Assembly: GCF_021155765.1 (NCBI RefSeq)
Contig: NC_060113.1
Location: 6,215,001 to 6,279,000, forward strand
Length of the DNA: 64,000 nucleotides
DNA from: Diprion similis
Taxonomy: Eukaryota > Arthropoda > Insecta > Hymenoptera > Diprionidae
Direction of reading: 5' to 3'
Numbering within the stretch: position 1 is the stretch's first letter; every line of letters starts with the position of its first letter. The notes below the pieces were generated by a model, which saw nothing but the letters and a program-made list of their open reading frames with translations, had not been told where the DNA came from and searched no databases. The translations under genes and the position numbers were made by a program. Below are positions 25,021 to 38,000 of this stretch, piece by piece.

Positions 25021-28000
25021 CGTCAGCGATAATTTAAACGGGATCTTATGAGTCCGTCGTGAAGATCACACCGAATGCCAGTTTGGGTATTTTTATTGTT
25101 TTTATTTTTTATTATTTTATTCCAGAAGGTTGGTGAACTGAAAATTACTGTTTATTATTTTTTTTTTTTTAATTGAGTTATGAGATCAGAGTCTTGTATC
25201 GAACAAGGACAAAATTATTGGTTTTGCTAGCTACGACGAATCCTTTGAAAATGAGAGAATCAAAAATACTGGAATTTATTTTATCATCTTGGCATGGTGA
25301 AATGTTTACCTTCAAAAGCTTGCACTAATATTTGATTACGATTGTTCAATGCAAATATTAATGTGACAACAAAAAGAAGAGAATGAAATTTGTAGAAAAT
25401 AGTTTTTTTTTTCAAAAAATGAACCCTTCCGGAGTAAAATCAAACGAATCTGTTAGACTTCTGAGAATTTTCAAATGATTTGGAACGAAGCATCGATGTC
25501 GAAGATCTTTATTGTAATTCAAGTATTTTTTAGATTAGTATCGACAAAAAAATGAATGGTATAATGATCCAACACAAACCCAATGTACGACTGTGGCCCA
25601 AAGAAATTAGTTAAGTTATCGATTTTTAATTCACCAATCTCCTTAAGGGGGAGACGTCGACGAGGTGCGAAAAGCGAACGACGAGTGAATATCGGAGAGC
25701 GAGAGAAGCCGGTTCTCCCGGGAAGAAACGCGGACGCGAAATGAAGCCGGAAGAGTTGAGGCGTTAGGATGTCGAAGAGACGAGACTGACAGTAATGCGA
25801 AAGCTCGACGAGATTAGCGACGTGAGAGAAGCGAGTCTGGCTTAGAGGCCGCAGTCGTTTGAGCTTTCAGTAAATCGTCCCTTCGGGGATAACGATTTTC
25901 AACTCTACGGTTTCGACACGTTACAAGGTCTTCGCCAACAATGGTGCTGCGATATTTTTGCAAGTTTGCGAAATGTGAATTTCGTATCTCGATCCTCGTC
26001 GTCATAAGTGGTGCGTAGAAAAACGAGAAGAAAATAATTTTAGAACCGGAACTTATATGAAGGGATTTCAGAATCGATTGACAAAAAAGTTTGTTAATTT
26101 ATACCGAGTAAGTTTCATGCTTTACGTCTATGTTGAGGTCTTTTGAGTGCACGAATGCCGACTAAATTCTGTCAAGAATTGGAGAAAAGAATTTAATTGT
26201 GTTTCTTTTTCGGTATACTTTCGGATCTAAATGAAGAAAAATTGAAAAGGTGTTCATTGAAACCGTTTTACGATCCCAAAAATTCTATTTTTGATCATTC
26301 ATTCTCATGTCAGTCAAAATAGTTGGTGTTTCAACTTTCAAAATACGGACAAAATTTTTTAAATCTTCAACGGTGAATATTCAGTGCACAGTTTGATGTA
26401 AACACAAGCAAATGTCGAAAATATTTCAACCAACACGATATTGTAAACACTCACCGTAACAGTTAGAGAAATGGATCAAGTATTTGAACGAAGTATTCTT
26501 CATCTGTGCAAATTGTAGCCAGACGTAAAGTGGATTAAAGAGAGTAATATTAACAGCAGATCAAAGAGTCTTAAGTATCGAGAAAAACTAGAAAAAGACG
26601 AATGTATAGCGAGCTACAGAATTTATCGATTAAAGTTCAAAAATCCATTATAAACAAGAATGAATCTTTTCGAATACATCGCAAGAAATTCGTCAGTTCT
26701 GATAGTCTTCTCACCGGAATTATGCGACTCGGTAATAGAATTAACTTATTCCTCGCCATTACGTCACTTTCGACACCCATTATAGCCTATAGCCATCGAC
26801 TGGGTAGCGTAAGCGATTATCGCATCACGGTTACATCGACATAAATATGCAGAAGAGTCCCACGGCCACTCGGTGTTTTTCCCGCAATAAAATGGCGTGC
26901 GCAGGTCTGCGCAAGACTCGATACTGCGCCCCGTGAAATCGATGCGATGCGATCCGCTCTGCTCTACCGATAAGTGCGTGAATCCGCGTCGCGCATCTTT
27001 GCGGGCCCCACATTGGGCCCAAGGAGTGGGGGGGGGGGGGGGGGGGGGCTTGTCACGTGGGATACACGCGGCATCGAGTTTTTCGCCCCTGAAGATCGTC
27101 GAGGGCTATTCACTTAGAACAAATTCAATCGACGATTCCGATTCGTTATTATTGATTTTAAGTGGTTTCTAAATATTTGTACTTCGTCACGATATCTTCA
27201 GCTGATTTTTAGTGCGCTGCATGAGTTTTGTTGACTTCTAATGCGGAGCTGATTTCCGAGGATTGGAAGCGATTTTAAATGGTTTTGGTTTTCGAAAGAA
27301 TGACTGGAAATCACTGGATGTCACTTTGAATGCTCGGAAATCAGTGGAACGATGCTTCTTGAATTGGAATTCGACGAAAGCACGCGATAATAGTTGTGTT
27401 CACAAATTGTTGATGAATTTAAAGCATTAGTTTGTGTACCGAAGATTTCAAATCGCAACGATTTATAATCATTTCATTTACCTCGATTGATCCCTCGCGG
27501 TTTTGAAGAATACTTTGATCACTGCCATTACTTTTCATTGACAATCTCATTTGTACCTCTTATTGTTAAACTTATGTCTGCCTTGAGTCAATGGGACCTT
27601 GATATTCACGCACATGCTAACTACTATCCGTAAACATTACGCGATTATGCCATTTAGTAATCATGTATTTAGATTGAGACGCGTTTCGTATGGAAGCCAA
27701 ACTTTTTTTCGGAAAAATATTTTAAATAGAAAAATATACGCCTCGCGGGGTTTATTTATTAAATCTGATTTTCATAAATCGCAATCTCGAAGTTTTTTCA
27801 TTCTACGAATGTGAAATAACACCGACTTGTCATGGCTCTGACAGTATTTCGTATGGAAGCGAATTTTCTACGTAATTTTCGCTCGATTCTTTCTTATCAA
27901 TTAGACGGTCTAAATACAAAAAAGTTTTGAAGACAAATTTTGCGAGAAAATTAACTTCTAAGTTAAGGTTTAAAACGCCATTGACTAACGCCTGTCTGCA

Positions 28001-29189
28001 AATTTACCAACACAATATAGTTGTTTATGCCTCTGTATCAGAAAGTTCATGTACCCGTAAAAGAAAATATTACTAACAAAAGAAGAACAAAAAAAAAAAT
28101 TTGCTTTCATGTAATTATTCTTTCAGGCAGGTACATATATATATCGTTGGCAGTGATCAATGGAAAATGATTACATACTCGCTCATGGCTGTCTATCATA
28201 GTCGAGAAGGGTATGTATAATAAGCATCGACGGGTGGCGTTCGCTTCATTCTAAGATCAGCGAATCTGGCCGTAGTTCAAAACTGAGTCTATCTCGAATA
28301 GCTGGCATGTGACTCACCTGGAGTAGGAAACGATGGCTATAGGTTAAATACACGGTTATAGATCACGATTGGTAAATATAGACATGAATGAATCATTGAT
28401 GATATGCGCGTTCCAAACGCAATCGAAACCTTAACGTATCTCGGCAAAAAATTTACTTGTGGAAACAAATTCATTGTATCGATTTATTTAGACATAGCTG
28501 TGATAAATTTCTTAAAACAAAACTGACTGTATCAGTAGAATTTTATTATACACTTCATTATGGTCGAATGCATGTGCAATTCGCCAAAAATTTTCAGTAG
28601 GAATTGAATGGAAAATTACTCGGTTACTCTTGAAGAAGCTGAAATTGAACTCAATTATCGAAGGTCAATATAGAAATACTGTTTAAAGTTCTGTGTAAAA
28701 AAAAAATTAAGATAAGGTTTATCACGCAATTTAAATTTAACATAAATTGTAGCGCGTGTTACTTATTTATCTCACTCGAAGAACTCAACCTTTGATACTT
28801 AATTGAATAATACTTGAACCGAGAATAAAAGTCTCAATCTAGTGTTTTGTAATTACAGATAACTGTCCAAGTAAGTCACATTTTTAATCAATTTTATAAA
28901 GATTTCTCAGATGGTGTGTAAAATTGTTCAAACGAAATTGATTAAAATTAACTTTGATAGTCGATTGATAAAAACATATATAATAACTGATCAAGAAATT
29001 AAAACTTACTTGGAAACAAACCGTTTTTGGATTTTACATTCGTTAAATTAAACATTGCGTCAAATTAGATGAGAACCCATTGATTCAAATGAATTTCCCA
29101 TTCCTCGACAGTTATTAAAATGCAAGGACTAGGATGTATCCTAGGATGTAGGTAATAACCATGACGGGTACCAGTTTGTCATCACTTAC
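25021..29189. other. Region without a recognised gene
   Basis: The segments 25640-26010 and 26840-27080 are richer in G and C than the surroundings and could be promoter or untranslated-exon DNA. A run of 21 G lies at 27028-27048. I see no open frame with family motifs or consistent splicing. Confidence 0.45.
27028..27048. repeat. Run of 21 G
   Basis: An uninterrupted G homopolymer within a G/C-rich patch. The true length may differ because such runs are hard to sequence. Confidence 0.85.
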
Positions 29190-29306
29190 CTTTCTCGCTA
29201 ATTGTGCTGACCCTCTTCTGGAATACCTGCCGTTTCGACCACGCGAAGGATGAACTTTTTTCGAGTTTACTGCATCTCGCAAAATCTTTCTCGTTTTATC
29301 TGCCAT
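29190..29306 (-). CDS. Possible first coding exon of a small basic protein
   Basis: On the minus strand an ATG at 29306 opens a 39-codon frame beginning MADKTRKILRDAV and continuing with a basic Arg/Lys/Ser-rich stretch. It ends exactly at a strong donor, AAG|GTAAGT, in phase 0. An upstream in-frame ATG would add ten residues. I do not recognise the protein and could not identify the next exon, so this is a candidate only. Confidence 0.3.
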
Positions 29307-29339
29307 CGTTCCGAAGGTAAGAAGAAATTGCACTGTTAA

Positions 29340-31925
29340 TATAGTCTTCGCTTTGTGTCGTCACACTATCGATTCACTTTGAACGTCAAAATACTTTCTC
29401 AGCATTTCCAGATGTAGCAACGCGAAAAGTCTCTCCAAATCAGCACAACGAAATGCTGCAGAGTTCTTCGAAAATGTGCATACACGGCGTCTCTTGCTGC
29501 AGACTTGATCGGAGCTGCAGCCTACGCAAAATGATAATTCCGCGAATCCCGCAGGCTCGTCTCGTGGCTCAAATCGGCTGAATGCATCTTCTCATTCCAT
29601 TTTTCCACCCACCTTTAAACTGGCACGTTGCACCTGCTGCGTCACTGCAGAATTCCTTCGAACTCTATACGAATTTGGTGAGCTCTCTTCTTGTATGAAA
29701 GTTAATGGCGATTATAGTCCGCAAAACTGTTCTCTATTTCGTTATTCTTGAATTACGGTGAAAATAACTCACACATGAGATATAATTTGCTAGAAACGAT
29801 TTACTCCAAGAAGGAATCACTTCGTACTGACCAAGCTGACATGGTTTAGAGTTCACGCGAGTTGTGCAACCTCATAATTGATTAAGCAGACTGGTGTGTA
29901 CAGTGCGATAGATGATAAAGGGTAAAGTGGGAATTCCGACTAGAAATCTCCGCTATCGACGACGCGATGTATGTACATGGACGTCCTCTTGTTGGTCGAT
30001 TGGATTAAGAAAAAATGGAGTAAAAAATTTAGGATTTCAATTTATCACACGTCTAAGTTAAGGTTCGATGAAAACGGTGACCCTGAGGGAACGAAGTTTG
30101 TCAGGTCTTCGAATGATCGAGAAATTAGACAGCAAATGATAAGAATAAATTAGTGATAAGATCTGCACGGAAACACGACATCCACCCACGTGCAATTCGG
30201 CCGTATGATGTTGGGCCGAGATCTGGACCTGATTGCACTTCCTTCTGTCATTAATCAGAATTTTACACAGTTCAATTACGTCTTATTATTTAGTTATTTC
30301 CTCGTCACTTATGTACGCGGGTCTTCAGGCACCGATATGGTGCGAATGGGTTCTTAACTTTGTAACTTATGGCGTCCGGCGAGTGTAGATTATACAAGGT
30401 AGCTGCGTGTAAGTATTGCAACGCCAACTCACGATTAGCTGCGATTTCCTTAATGATATTAAGCAATTGCTGTACACTAGAATCGGAGTAGATCAGTATT
30501 GCTGATAACAGAAGTAAGATTCCTGACGGACTGAAGCGAATTTCCAGCTGTGACGAAATTCAATCTTCTCTCTGTTGAAAAGATCTACAAAAACCTAGTT
30601 CGTTCTAACAATTGGAAGTAAAATATATACTTTTTAAATAAATACCTACTCACGTGAAAAACTTACAGCTTTATAATGAATATATAAGCAATAAATGAAT
30701 GTTTAGTGAATCGCAAAAATCGTTCCTTGAACAGATATTTAACGTCAGTTGGATGGAGTTATGGAATTGTGTTTGCGATTGATTCACGACTTTTTAAGGC
30801 TGAAAGTAGCTGTTTGTATATCATTTGCACCAACTAATGGTACTCCAAGGTACCTCAAACGAGATCGTTGATCGGTAAAAGAGATGGTGGCGGACCGTTA
30901 GTTAGCAACGTTGAGTGACATCATCAGGTACCTTGTAGGTCAGTAACTAATTAGAATGCATCCTGTTTTTTCGAAAAATCTTTAGATTTTTGTCTGCAAA
31001 ACCGTCTTATCGAAATGTATTAAAGTTATGAAACACCAAAACTGGTAAAGTGATTAGTATTCATGAAATACTCATAGTTTCTCATTAACTCCATTTCTAT
31101 GCATTTAGTAACATAGTTTAAAATGATTTATGTCCATTCAGCGGAAAGTAAATGTGCTGTAAAATAGACAAAGACAGACATTGAAAAGGCTGATAAGATG
31201 TTGGGAGAAATCCTGAGTAACAAGTAATCGAAAAGTTTAAAGTTTACCAGAATAGTACGAAGTCAATCAGCGGAAGTCTCGATATGATCTACAGGAATTG
31301 TCGATAACCACGATGGTAACTGTGCGTGTCGGTATGGATCTAGGACATATGGTAAGAGCGTACCAGACTCTCACATGGTAAACTGCGCGTCGATAACTTG
31401 TGTAGTTGACAGCAGATCGTTGCAGCGAGGTGAATTGTTGGCGTTACCAAGATCATACTTAAACCAAAAGAGTATCAAACTCCTGAATTCTGCTGAAACT
31501 TCTCAGGATATTCCTTGAACCTAAATTAGTTCTTATATACTTATGTTATGTAATTTAAAACAAATCAAATCGACTAAAATCGCAGATTTTACACGTCACT
31601 ATAGCTTCACTCGGCAGGTATATTTATAAATCAACAGTAAATCATTAACCTTAATCACGTAATTGTCAATCATCTTCGAGGGTATCCAATACTACGGTAC
31701 TGACCACAGTTTCTCTATCACTTTTCCAAATACTGGCAACCATGACTGGCAAGATTATGACAATCCATTGTTCCCTCGGCCCTTTTGCGACTTCACTAAT
31801 TCAGCAATTCGAACTCGATTTGAATACTGTCAAAAAATCGATACTGCGATTAACGTCAAATTTAGTAGACCTTGACAATCTCTTTATCAAATCATACAAG
31901 TGAACATTGCCATTTGTACTGCCGC
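29340..31925. other. Unique region without a recognised gene
   Basis: Single-copy-looking AT-rich DNA. Short open frames, such as the one at 29971-30153, show no motif or splice pattern that I can defend. Confidence 0.45.
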
Positions 31926-31929
31926 TAAT

Positions 31930-32110
31930 TACGGAGTTATTTAACAAGTCGTTGTCTACTGAAGTGTTTCCAGCGGAATGGGAATTATCACACGTCATAC
32001 CTATTCCAAAAGAAATCTAATACGTCTAACTGCGAAGGTCATGGACCAATTTCACTCCCGTCTAATTTGTTAAAAGCGTTAGAGAGTTGGGTGCATAATT
32101 TCCACAGTCT
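31930..32110 (+). mobile_element. Fossil non-LTR retrotransposon reverse transcriptase
   Basis: Plus-strand translation gives ITELFNKSLSTEVFPAEW, then HVIPIPK, then after a one-base frame change GPISLPSNLLKALES. This is the N-terminal part of the reverse transcriptase of Jockey/CR1-type elements, where PxxWK, VxPIPK and RPISLL motifs are expected. The frameshift, and the replacement of the usual Arg before PIS by Gly, show that it is decayed. Confidence 0.7.
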
Positions 32111-32319
32111 TTTTTACGAAAATTAATTATAAAAACTTTGATAGATTGTCGACTGGTGTTTTTTGTAAAACGAACGAAACGGTTAACCTAACAGTAGATT
32201 GAATCGTCTAATCGCTGGAAATCGCTAAAAGCATTTTTGGAGGATTCAAATAATCTTGCTTAGTTCATTTTTAATTTATTCACGAGTGTGTGCGGCTATT
32301 CACGTGTTTTAACTCCAGC

Positions 32320-32970
32320 AGAAACATTCCATAACAGCTTCTGTATTAATGTATAATCATACTCTGGAGTAAATGAATCTCACTTTGCATGGCTATGAAA
32401 ATCTTTCAAGTGTTATTGGAAATTCTATTTATTGCTTGCCTGAGACTTAGGGAATTGTAACAAAGATTTCTTATTGTTTCGTAGAAAAGTAAAGTGAATT
32501 GTTAAGAAAACTTATATTTGACGAGGAGGGAAAAAATATGATGAGTTAAGTGATTTTTTTAATGAGAAAGGAACTTTTGATTCGGAAAATAACAGTGATC
32601 GGTTCAACAAATTACATTGTTGAACGAAATGCCAAATATTTCGTTCAGCTAAGAAATACTTACCTCAAGTATACCAGGTGTCCTATTTTAATCTTACACC
32701 TGATTTATTCCGGAAAATACGACTCCGATCGAGTAATGAGTATAACGAAACTCTTCTTTTAAGAGTTTTAAGGGGACGTTGAAAAAAAATATTCGTTTTG
32801 GTCCAAAATAAAAAATTCGGCGTTAAAATGGCCAACATTTTTATTTTAAGTGGACTTTTTTTTCATCAGAAAATTTGTCAAATCGAATCAAACGACTTTC
32901 GTCGGAAAATTTTTTACAGTTACAAGGATTATTCATTTGAGGTAATTCACTATGATTTTCCTCCACGCAG
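32320..32970 (+). other. Decayed RTK intron and exon-2 end upstream of relic D
   Basis: Positions 32325-32440 align loosely with the end of the Ig/FN3 exon and following intron of copy A (1555-1660), for example around AAATGAATCTCAC. The reading frame of exon 2 is gone. Confidence 0.5.
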
Positions 32971-33239
32971 ATCCTTTATACGTTCCACTCGTTCGGGCTA
33001 GAGAAACGACTATCGATTCAATCACCATTGAATGGCCAAAGCCACCGTTAGAGGTAGAGGATGGCTTTGTTGATTACAGAGTGAAAATAATCGAGAGAAG
33101 TTCTGGCATAACAAAATTCATGGATGAAACATTCACTCGAAACAATTATGCAAAATTCGAAAATCTGACAACTTCGTCCGCTTACAAGTTTCATTTATCT
33201 GTATGCGTGGATCCGGTTTGCGATCACATTGATGAGTAA
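32971..33239 (+). pseudogene. Lone FN3 exon, relic RTK copy D
   Basis: After an acceptor CACGCAG the phase-1 frame reads DPLYVPLVRARETTIDSITI and onward, with the FN3 signature EWPKPPLEVEDGF and the Cys pair near its end. It is the counterpart of the first separate FN3 exon of copies A-C (for example 1799-2128) but more diverged. It stops at TAA 33237-33239 instead of reaching the usual donor. No other RTK exon lies nearby. It is most likely a remnant of an older copy. Confidence 0.75.
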
Positions 33240-33359
33240 TACTTTCTTCCGTTATCATTCCTGGATATGATTCTTCCGTACATTTCTGTTAACAGTCTGT
33301 GTGAAGTACATGGCTTATTTTAAAAACATCAAATTATTTTTTGGCAGAGAGAATACGTT

Positions 33360-33730
33360 GTAAAATAACTTTAATAAGTTTTCCGTCTACAATATTTTCT
33401 GCCGTGTGAAACTTCTTCCTGATCTACAATCCAATCGGGATCAACCCAACGTACATATTTTTGTCGATATCGTAACTTGTAAGCGTGAAAAGAATCAAGT
33501 TTTCGAAATTCGTCAAATTCTTTAAATTATAATTTTCAATAGTTTTACCACACATGAGCACTGAAAATGGCTGATTCGGTCAGAACGTTTTTTAAGGCTT
33601 CGGATACGTGACTTTCATTTGAAGAAGTTTTATTAAAAATAACAATTAGGGGTTTTCTCCTTTTCGAAAGTCGAATTTCATTACTTGAATACTTCAATAG
33701 GATTCGACATACCATATTTGGTTATTGGTA
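33360..33730 (-). repeat. Inverted fragment of the RTK downstream unit
   Basis: The reverse complement matches 8535-8905 behind copy A, including ATGTACGTTGGG and GGTATGTC landmarks. Since relic D is on the + strand, its expected downstream flank has been flipped. Confidence 0.7.
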
Positions 33731-34504
33731 GTGAGATTCAGTCAAGACCGTCAATCTCTGAACTGGTTAGAAATTCGATCAGCCACAACTATTTTTGGAT
33801 TATTAATTGTGTTAAATTGAGTTCCACCAAGGTTGACTAAGGACTAAACTAAGGATAAAATAAGTTTAGACTCAACATCTTTTACATAACAAGAGTAAAA
33901 TTTGAAATCGATTAAAAATGTGCTTACGCGTCCAACCATACATAAATAAAGTTGAAATAAATTTATCTTTCAATCAAGAGTAACATTATTATTTCAAGTT
34001 TATTAGTTGAATGAAATAAATAAGGAAAAAGTACAATTGAAATTTCCAATTTTCTGCTTAACTGTTGTTCAGTAACCCTATCACTCCAGATGCCCAAGAT
34101 ATCCATAGAAATACATGTTCAAAGAACTGTAGTATGCAAATGAGGCAGTCCATCTCGATTCGACTCATGTACACTCCCTGACCTCTCGCATTTGGCCCGT
34201 CATTTTTCATATAATTGCTTTCACGTATAATTTCGTTGATCTTAATGTGTCGGACTGCGGTGGCTCTGCGTGCTCGGCGATGATTTCAAGCTAAACTACT
34301 TGATAAAGTGTTTTCTGATAGAATATCGTTAAAGTAATGAACCATAATTGAGGGATTGTTAATTAATCTGACACGAATTTCAAATCAAATATAAGAACAA
34401 AAGAATCATTCAAGGTGAATGGATTTATTTGAACACAGTAACAAAAGTTTATTCAGAATATATAATTGAAAATAAAAGTCGAACGTTGTTATTTTAGAAC
34501 GCAT

Positions 34505-35006
34505 TATTTGACAAAAGACAAAGTTGGTAATTGCCAATATTAAATTTTTTTATTCGCGTACTTTGACTTTCTAATTAAAAAATGCCTCACTAAGAAATCA
34601 AGATTTACAATGTTGTTTTGTAAGAAGATTTTAGAGGAGTACTCGAAGTATCTCGTAAAGTTGATCAATTCTTGAACAAGTGGATTTTTTTTAACTGCTT
34701 TAGTGAAAGTATTCTTTTGAAGTGATTCGGCAGAAGAATCTTTTTCAAGTGACTGATTCTAGTTGAGAAAAATTTTTCTCTTGGTGTTCGTCTTCTAATT
34801 TGACAAAATGTTCAAACAGAATACAAACTGGTATTTGGAACCTTGCAGATTCATAAAAAATCTAACAACTAATCATACGTAAATCCATTTATTTAGAATT
34901 CACGGACAATATGAATCAAAGATGTGACACTTGTTCCAATTATCGGTCTTTTCGAATATCGCGTCACCAACTTCGAGGAGATTTTTTCCAAAACTCACAC
35001 AATATT
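34505..35006 (-). other. 3' flank of GMC1
   Basis: This flank is shared with GMC2 (47785-48280). It holds the likely poly(A) signal AATAAA on the minus strand at 34888-34893, about 115 bases beyond the GMC1 stop codon. The preceding stretch 33731-34504 shows no recognised feature. Confidence 0.55.
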
Positions 35007-38000
35007 CTATATACTGCATCTACTGGAAGAGATGTAATCCCAATCTTCCTTGATAAGATCTGATGCCTTTTCGGCGATCATAATAGTTGGAGCGTTGGTA
35101 TTACCGGATACTATGGTTGGCATAATTGAGGCGTCAACAACCCGAAGACCATTCACCCCGTGGACCCTCAGGCGTGAGTCTACTACAGCCATTTCGTCGT
35201 CTGCAGGGCCCATTTTACAAGTCGAAGTATGGTGAAACACACTAAATGAATAAAATCGTGCGTAGCAACGCCAATAATCTCGTGACGGAAAATTCAAATG
35301 AGCACACTCTGGAATCACGTTGGAGTTGGGACGTGCATTTAATTCCTTCATAGCCCAGGTTCGGCTGAGGTTGTAGGCAAAATAGACTCCTTCTACCTGT
35401 GGATCCAAAAATCGTTCATAAAATCTTTATGATCTCCAGTTATGTAGCTGTTTCTCAATACAGAAAATAATGTACGTACCAAAACCTCCAGATCATTCGG
35501 ATGGTCGAAATACTTCGGAAATATGATTGGCTTGTGTGCGACATTATTGTCTCTCAGCTTAATGTAACCTCTACTCTTCGGGTGTATCAGTGCCGGCACC
35601 ACACTGTATGCTTCCTTATCGAGTATATTCGCGAATAAGGCTGAGTAAATGTCGTCTCTGAGGCCATAAACACTTTTAACAATATCACTGTTCGTATTAA
35701 GAGCGGTTGCACCGATGAATATTTGGAGGTCCGGGAAATCAATAGAACTGTTGGCATACCTGAAAAGAAAGGAAACCTTTGACTGGAGATATCTTTATAG
35801 ATAGATTATGTGCGCGATGAATCATTTGTTAATCCAGACAAAGCATGGTTGCTGTACTGAGCACGAATTATGCGTACCGTATCTTTCTACATTAAGAGCG
35901 TTCTAAGCAACCCTTACCGACTGAGTAGAATGTTACTTACTTTGACTATTATTGAAGTCTACACAGCACTGATGCAAAAATCCCGCAATCAGTGTAGTTT
36001 GACATGCAACGCTGAATAAAACTACCCGAAAACTTACTGCGAAAATAACTTAAGCAAGTTTATCCCAGCAAGAAGTGGTAATTGAGGTACAGAAATACGT
36101 TTCTTAGCATTATTGTTGCGTTAATTAAAAAATTTTTTCAGTAATTTGTAATTGACATTGTATAAAGAATTGCTCTGACTAGATATCTTCACATCAGTGA
36201 TGCATAAGCAACAGTATAGATTGGCAACATTTCGACTTGTAGTGAAAACTGAATTCGTTTGGATGAGAAAAAAATAAGCTTCTGATATTTACAAAAAAAA
36301 AAAACTGTGTTCCAACTCTTGGATATTTCGCGACTTTCACCCTCTGAATTTTGTATCGTGTAAATTCATGATGATGGTTCAATTTCAGCTAAAACATATT
36401 TGCCAAACGAAATTATTTCGCCCGAGAAAAAAAGAAAGATGTAACGTTAGAATATAATGAATAGACGAGAGGGATAATAATAAATAATATAATAGAAAAA
36501 ACTCGTAGAGAGGAGATATAGATGTTTGAGAATTTTCAAAGTTAGAGGAAATGAGGACTGGGAGAACTGCAGAAGGAAACCGAACGAGCTAATGATCTGA
36601 CTGAAAAGAAAATCTAAAACTGATTACAGTAACTTCCGATAAACACGATTCAAATAAAAAACCATCAAATTATTTACGTTTCAACCACACACCATAAATG
36701 TTACTATAACTCACCAAATTTTCAGTGATTATATATCTATACCAATACATGAAATTCTTTGTACTCATGTTTGTACGGATTTAACTTAAATTCTATTCGA
36801 CGGATTTTGATGAATCTTTTTTTAAAATGTTCTTCATGATTTCAAACGTGCTGTGGGCTATGTCATATTCGAAATTTTCTTCAAAACTTTGATTTTGATA
36901 ATTAATTAAAATTTTATGCCTTCCCTACTAGGTACTCTAGCTATCGCTGACGATGAGCACCCACCGTTGCCCCCCACTCCGATCGCGCGTAGTGGGGATA
37001 AGGTTAGTTACAAGGGCAGGGCGGGGGGGGGGGAGTATAGTATAAGTGGGAGAAGCAGAGCTTTGAGATCCGTAATATTGCCCAGCGCGGGGACTATAGA
37101 GGGTAGATAGAAAAAGGCTCCACTCGGCGCTTCTTACGTGGAGCTTTGGCTGTCCCTTGTTTACGGTGGAGACGAATTTTGCCGTCCCACTCTCCAAATC
37201 AACTTCAACTAATTCGAAAACAATTGCTTAATTTTTTTAGACTTCTACCTCAACTCTGGAATAGTGAGCTTGGTGATCGAAGTTTCTTATGGAAATAACA
37301 TGGAAAAAACTTGTTTCTTCAGTATATGTTTTATTGCAAGACTAATGATATTCAAAATAATCTGTTACTGCGGGGTTTTAGTGGGCATTAGTGCTACTAT
37401 CTGTAAAAAAATTGACATCACGATACCAGCAAATCTAGACGAATTGCACTGCTTCTACATGCAAAAAAGTCAGATTTAAAGAATATTATGACATGATTCG
37501 AATTATCACTATTGTTGATATTGTCATTGTCGTCGTCGTTGTAGTTTTTATAGTGGAAAATGTGTCAGGGTTCAAAGAACCATCTGCAAACTCGTGGTAG
37601 TTAGGTAGACGAAATAGTGACTTTGCCATTTTATAGTCACTTTCATGACAGGTGTTGTGAAAGACTTACGGACCCGCGTGCCTTGAAATTCAACCTACTG
37701 CCTAGGTAAGATTCATCTGAACAGATCAAAAAACATCTAAAAGTATGGAGTTCAATTGCGTATGCGATTGGTATTTTTTTGATTACAGAGGTTGTGCGTA
37801 CGTCTGTCATTTCTGGATTATTTTTGTACGAATTGTCAATTTGTCTTGTAATGCTTGAGAATATTCACCTGGTATTGATGAAACCAACTTCTTCGCGGAA
37901 GCCTATACCATAAAGCTGACCCTCTTGTTTCAACAGAAAATCCTTTACTTCAGCTAGAGTTGTTGTAGATGCATTGTATGGAGGATCGATTACAATAGTA

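Noticed and set aside
36920-37130. G/C-rich patch in the GMC1 intron considered as a small RNA gene
   Set aside because: No cloverleaf, snRNA or other known RNA pattern could be drawn from it.
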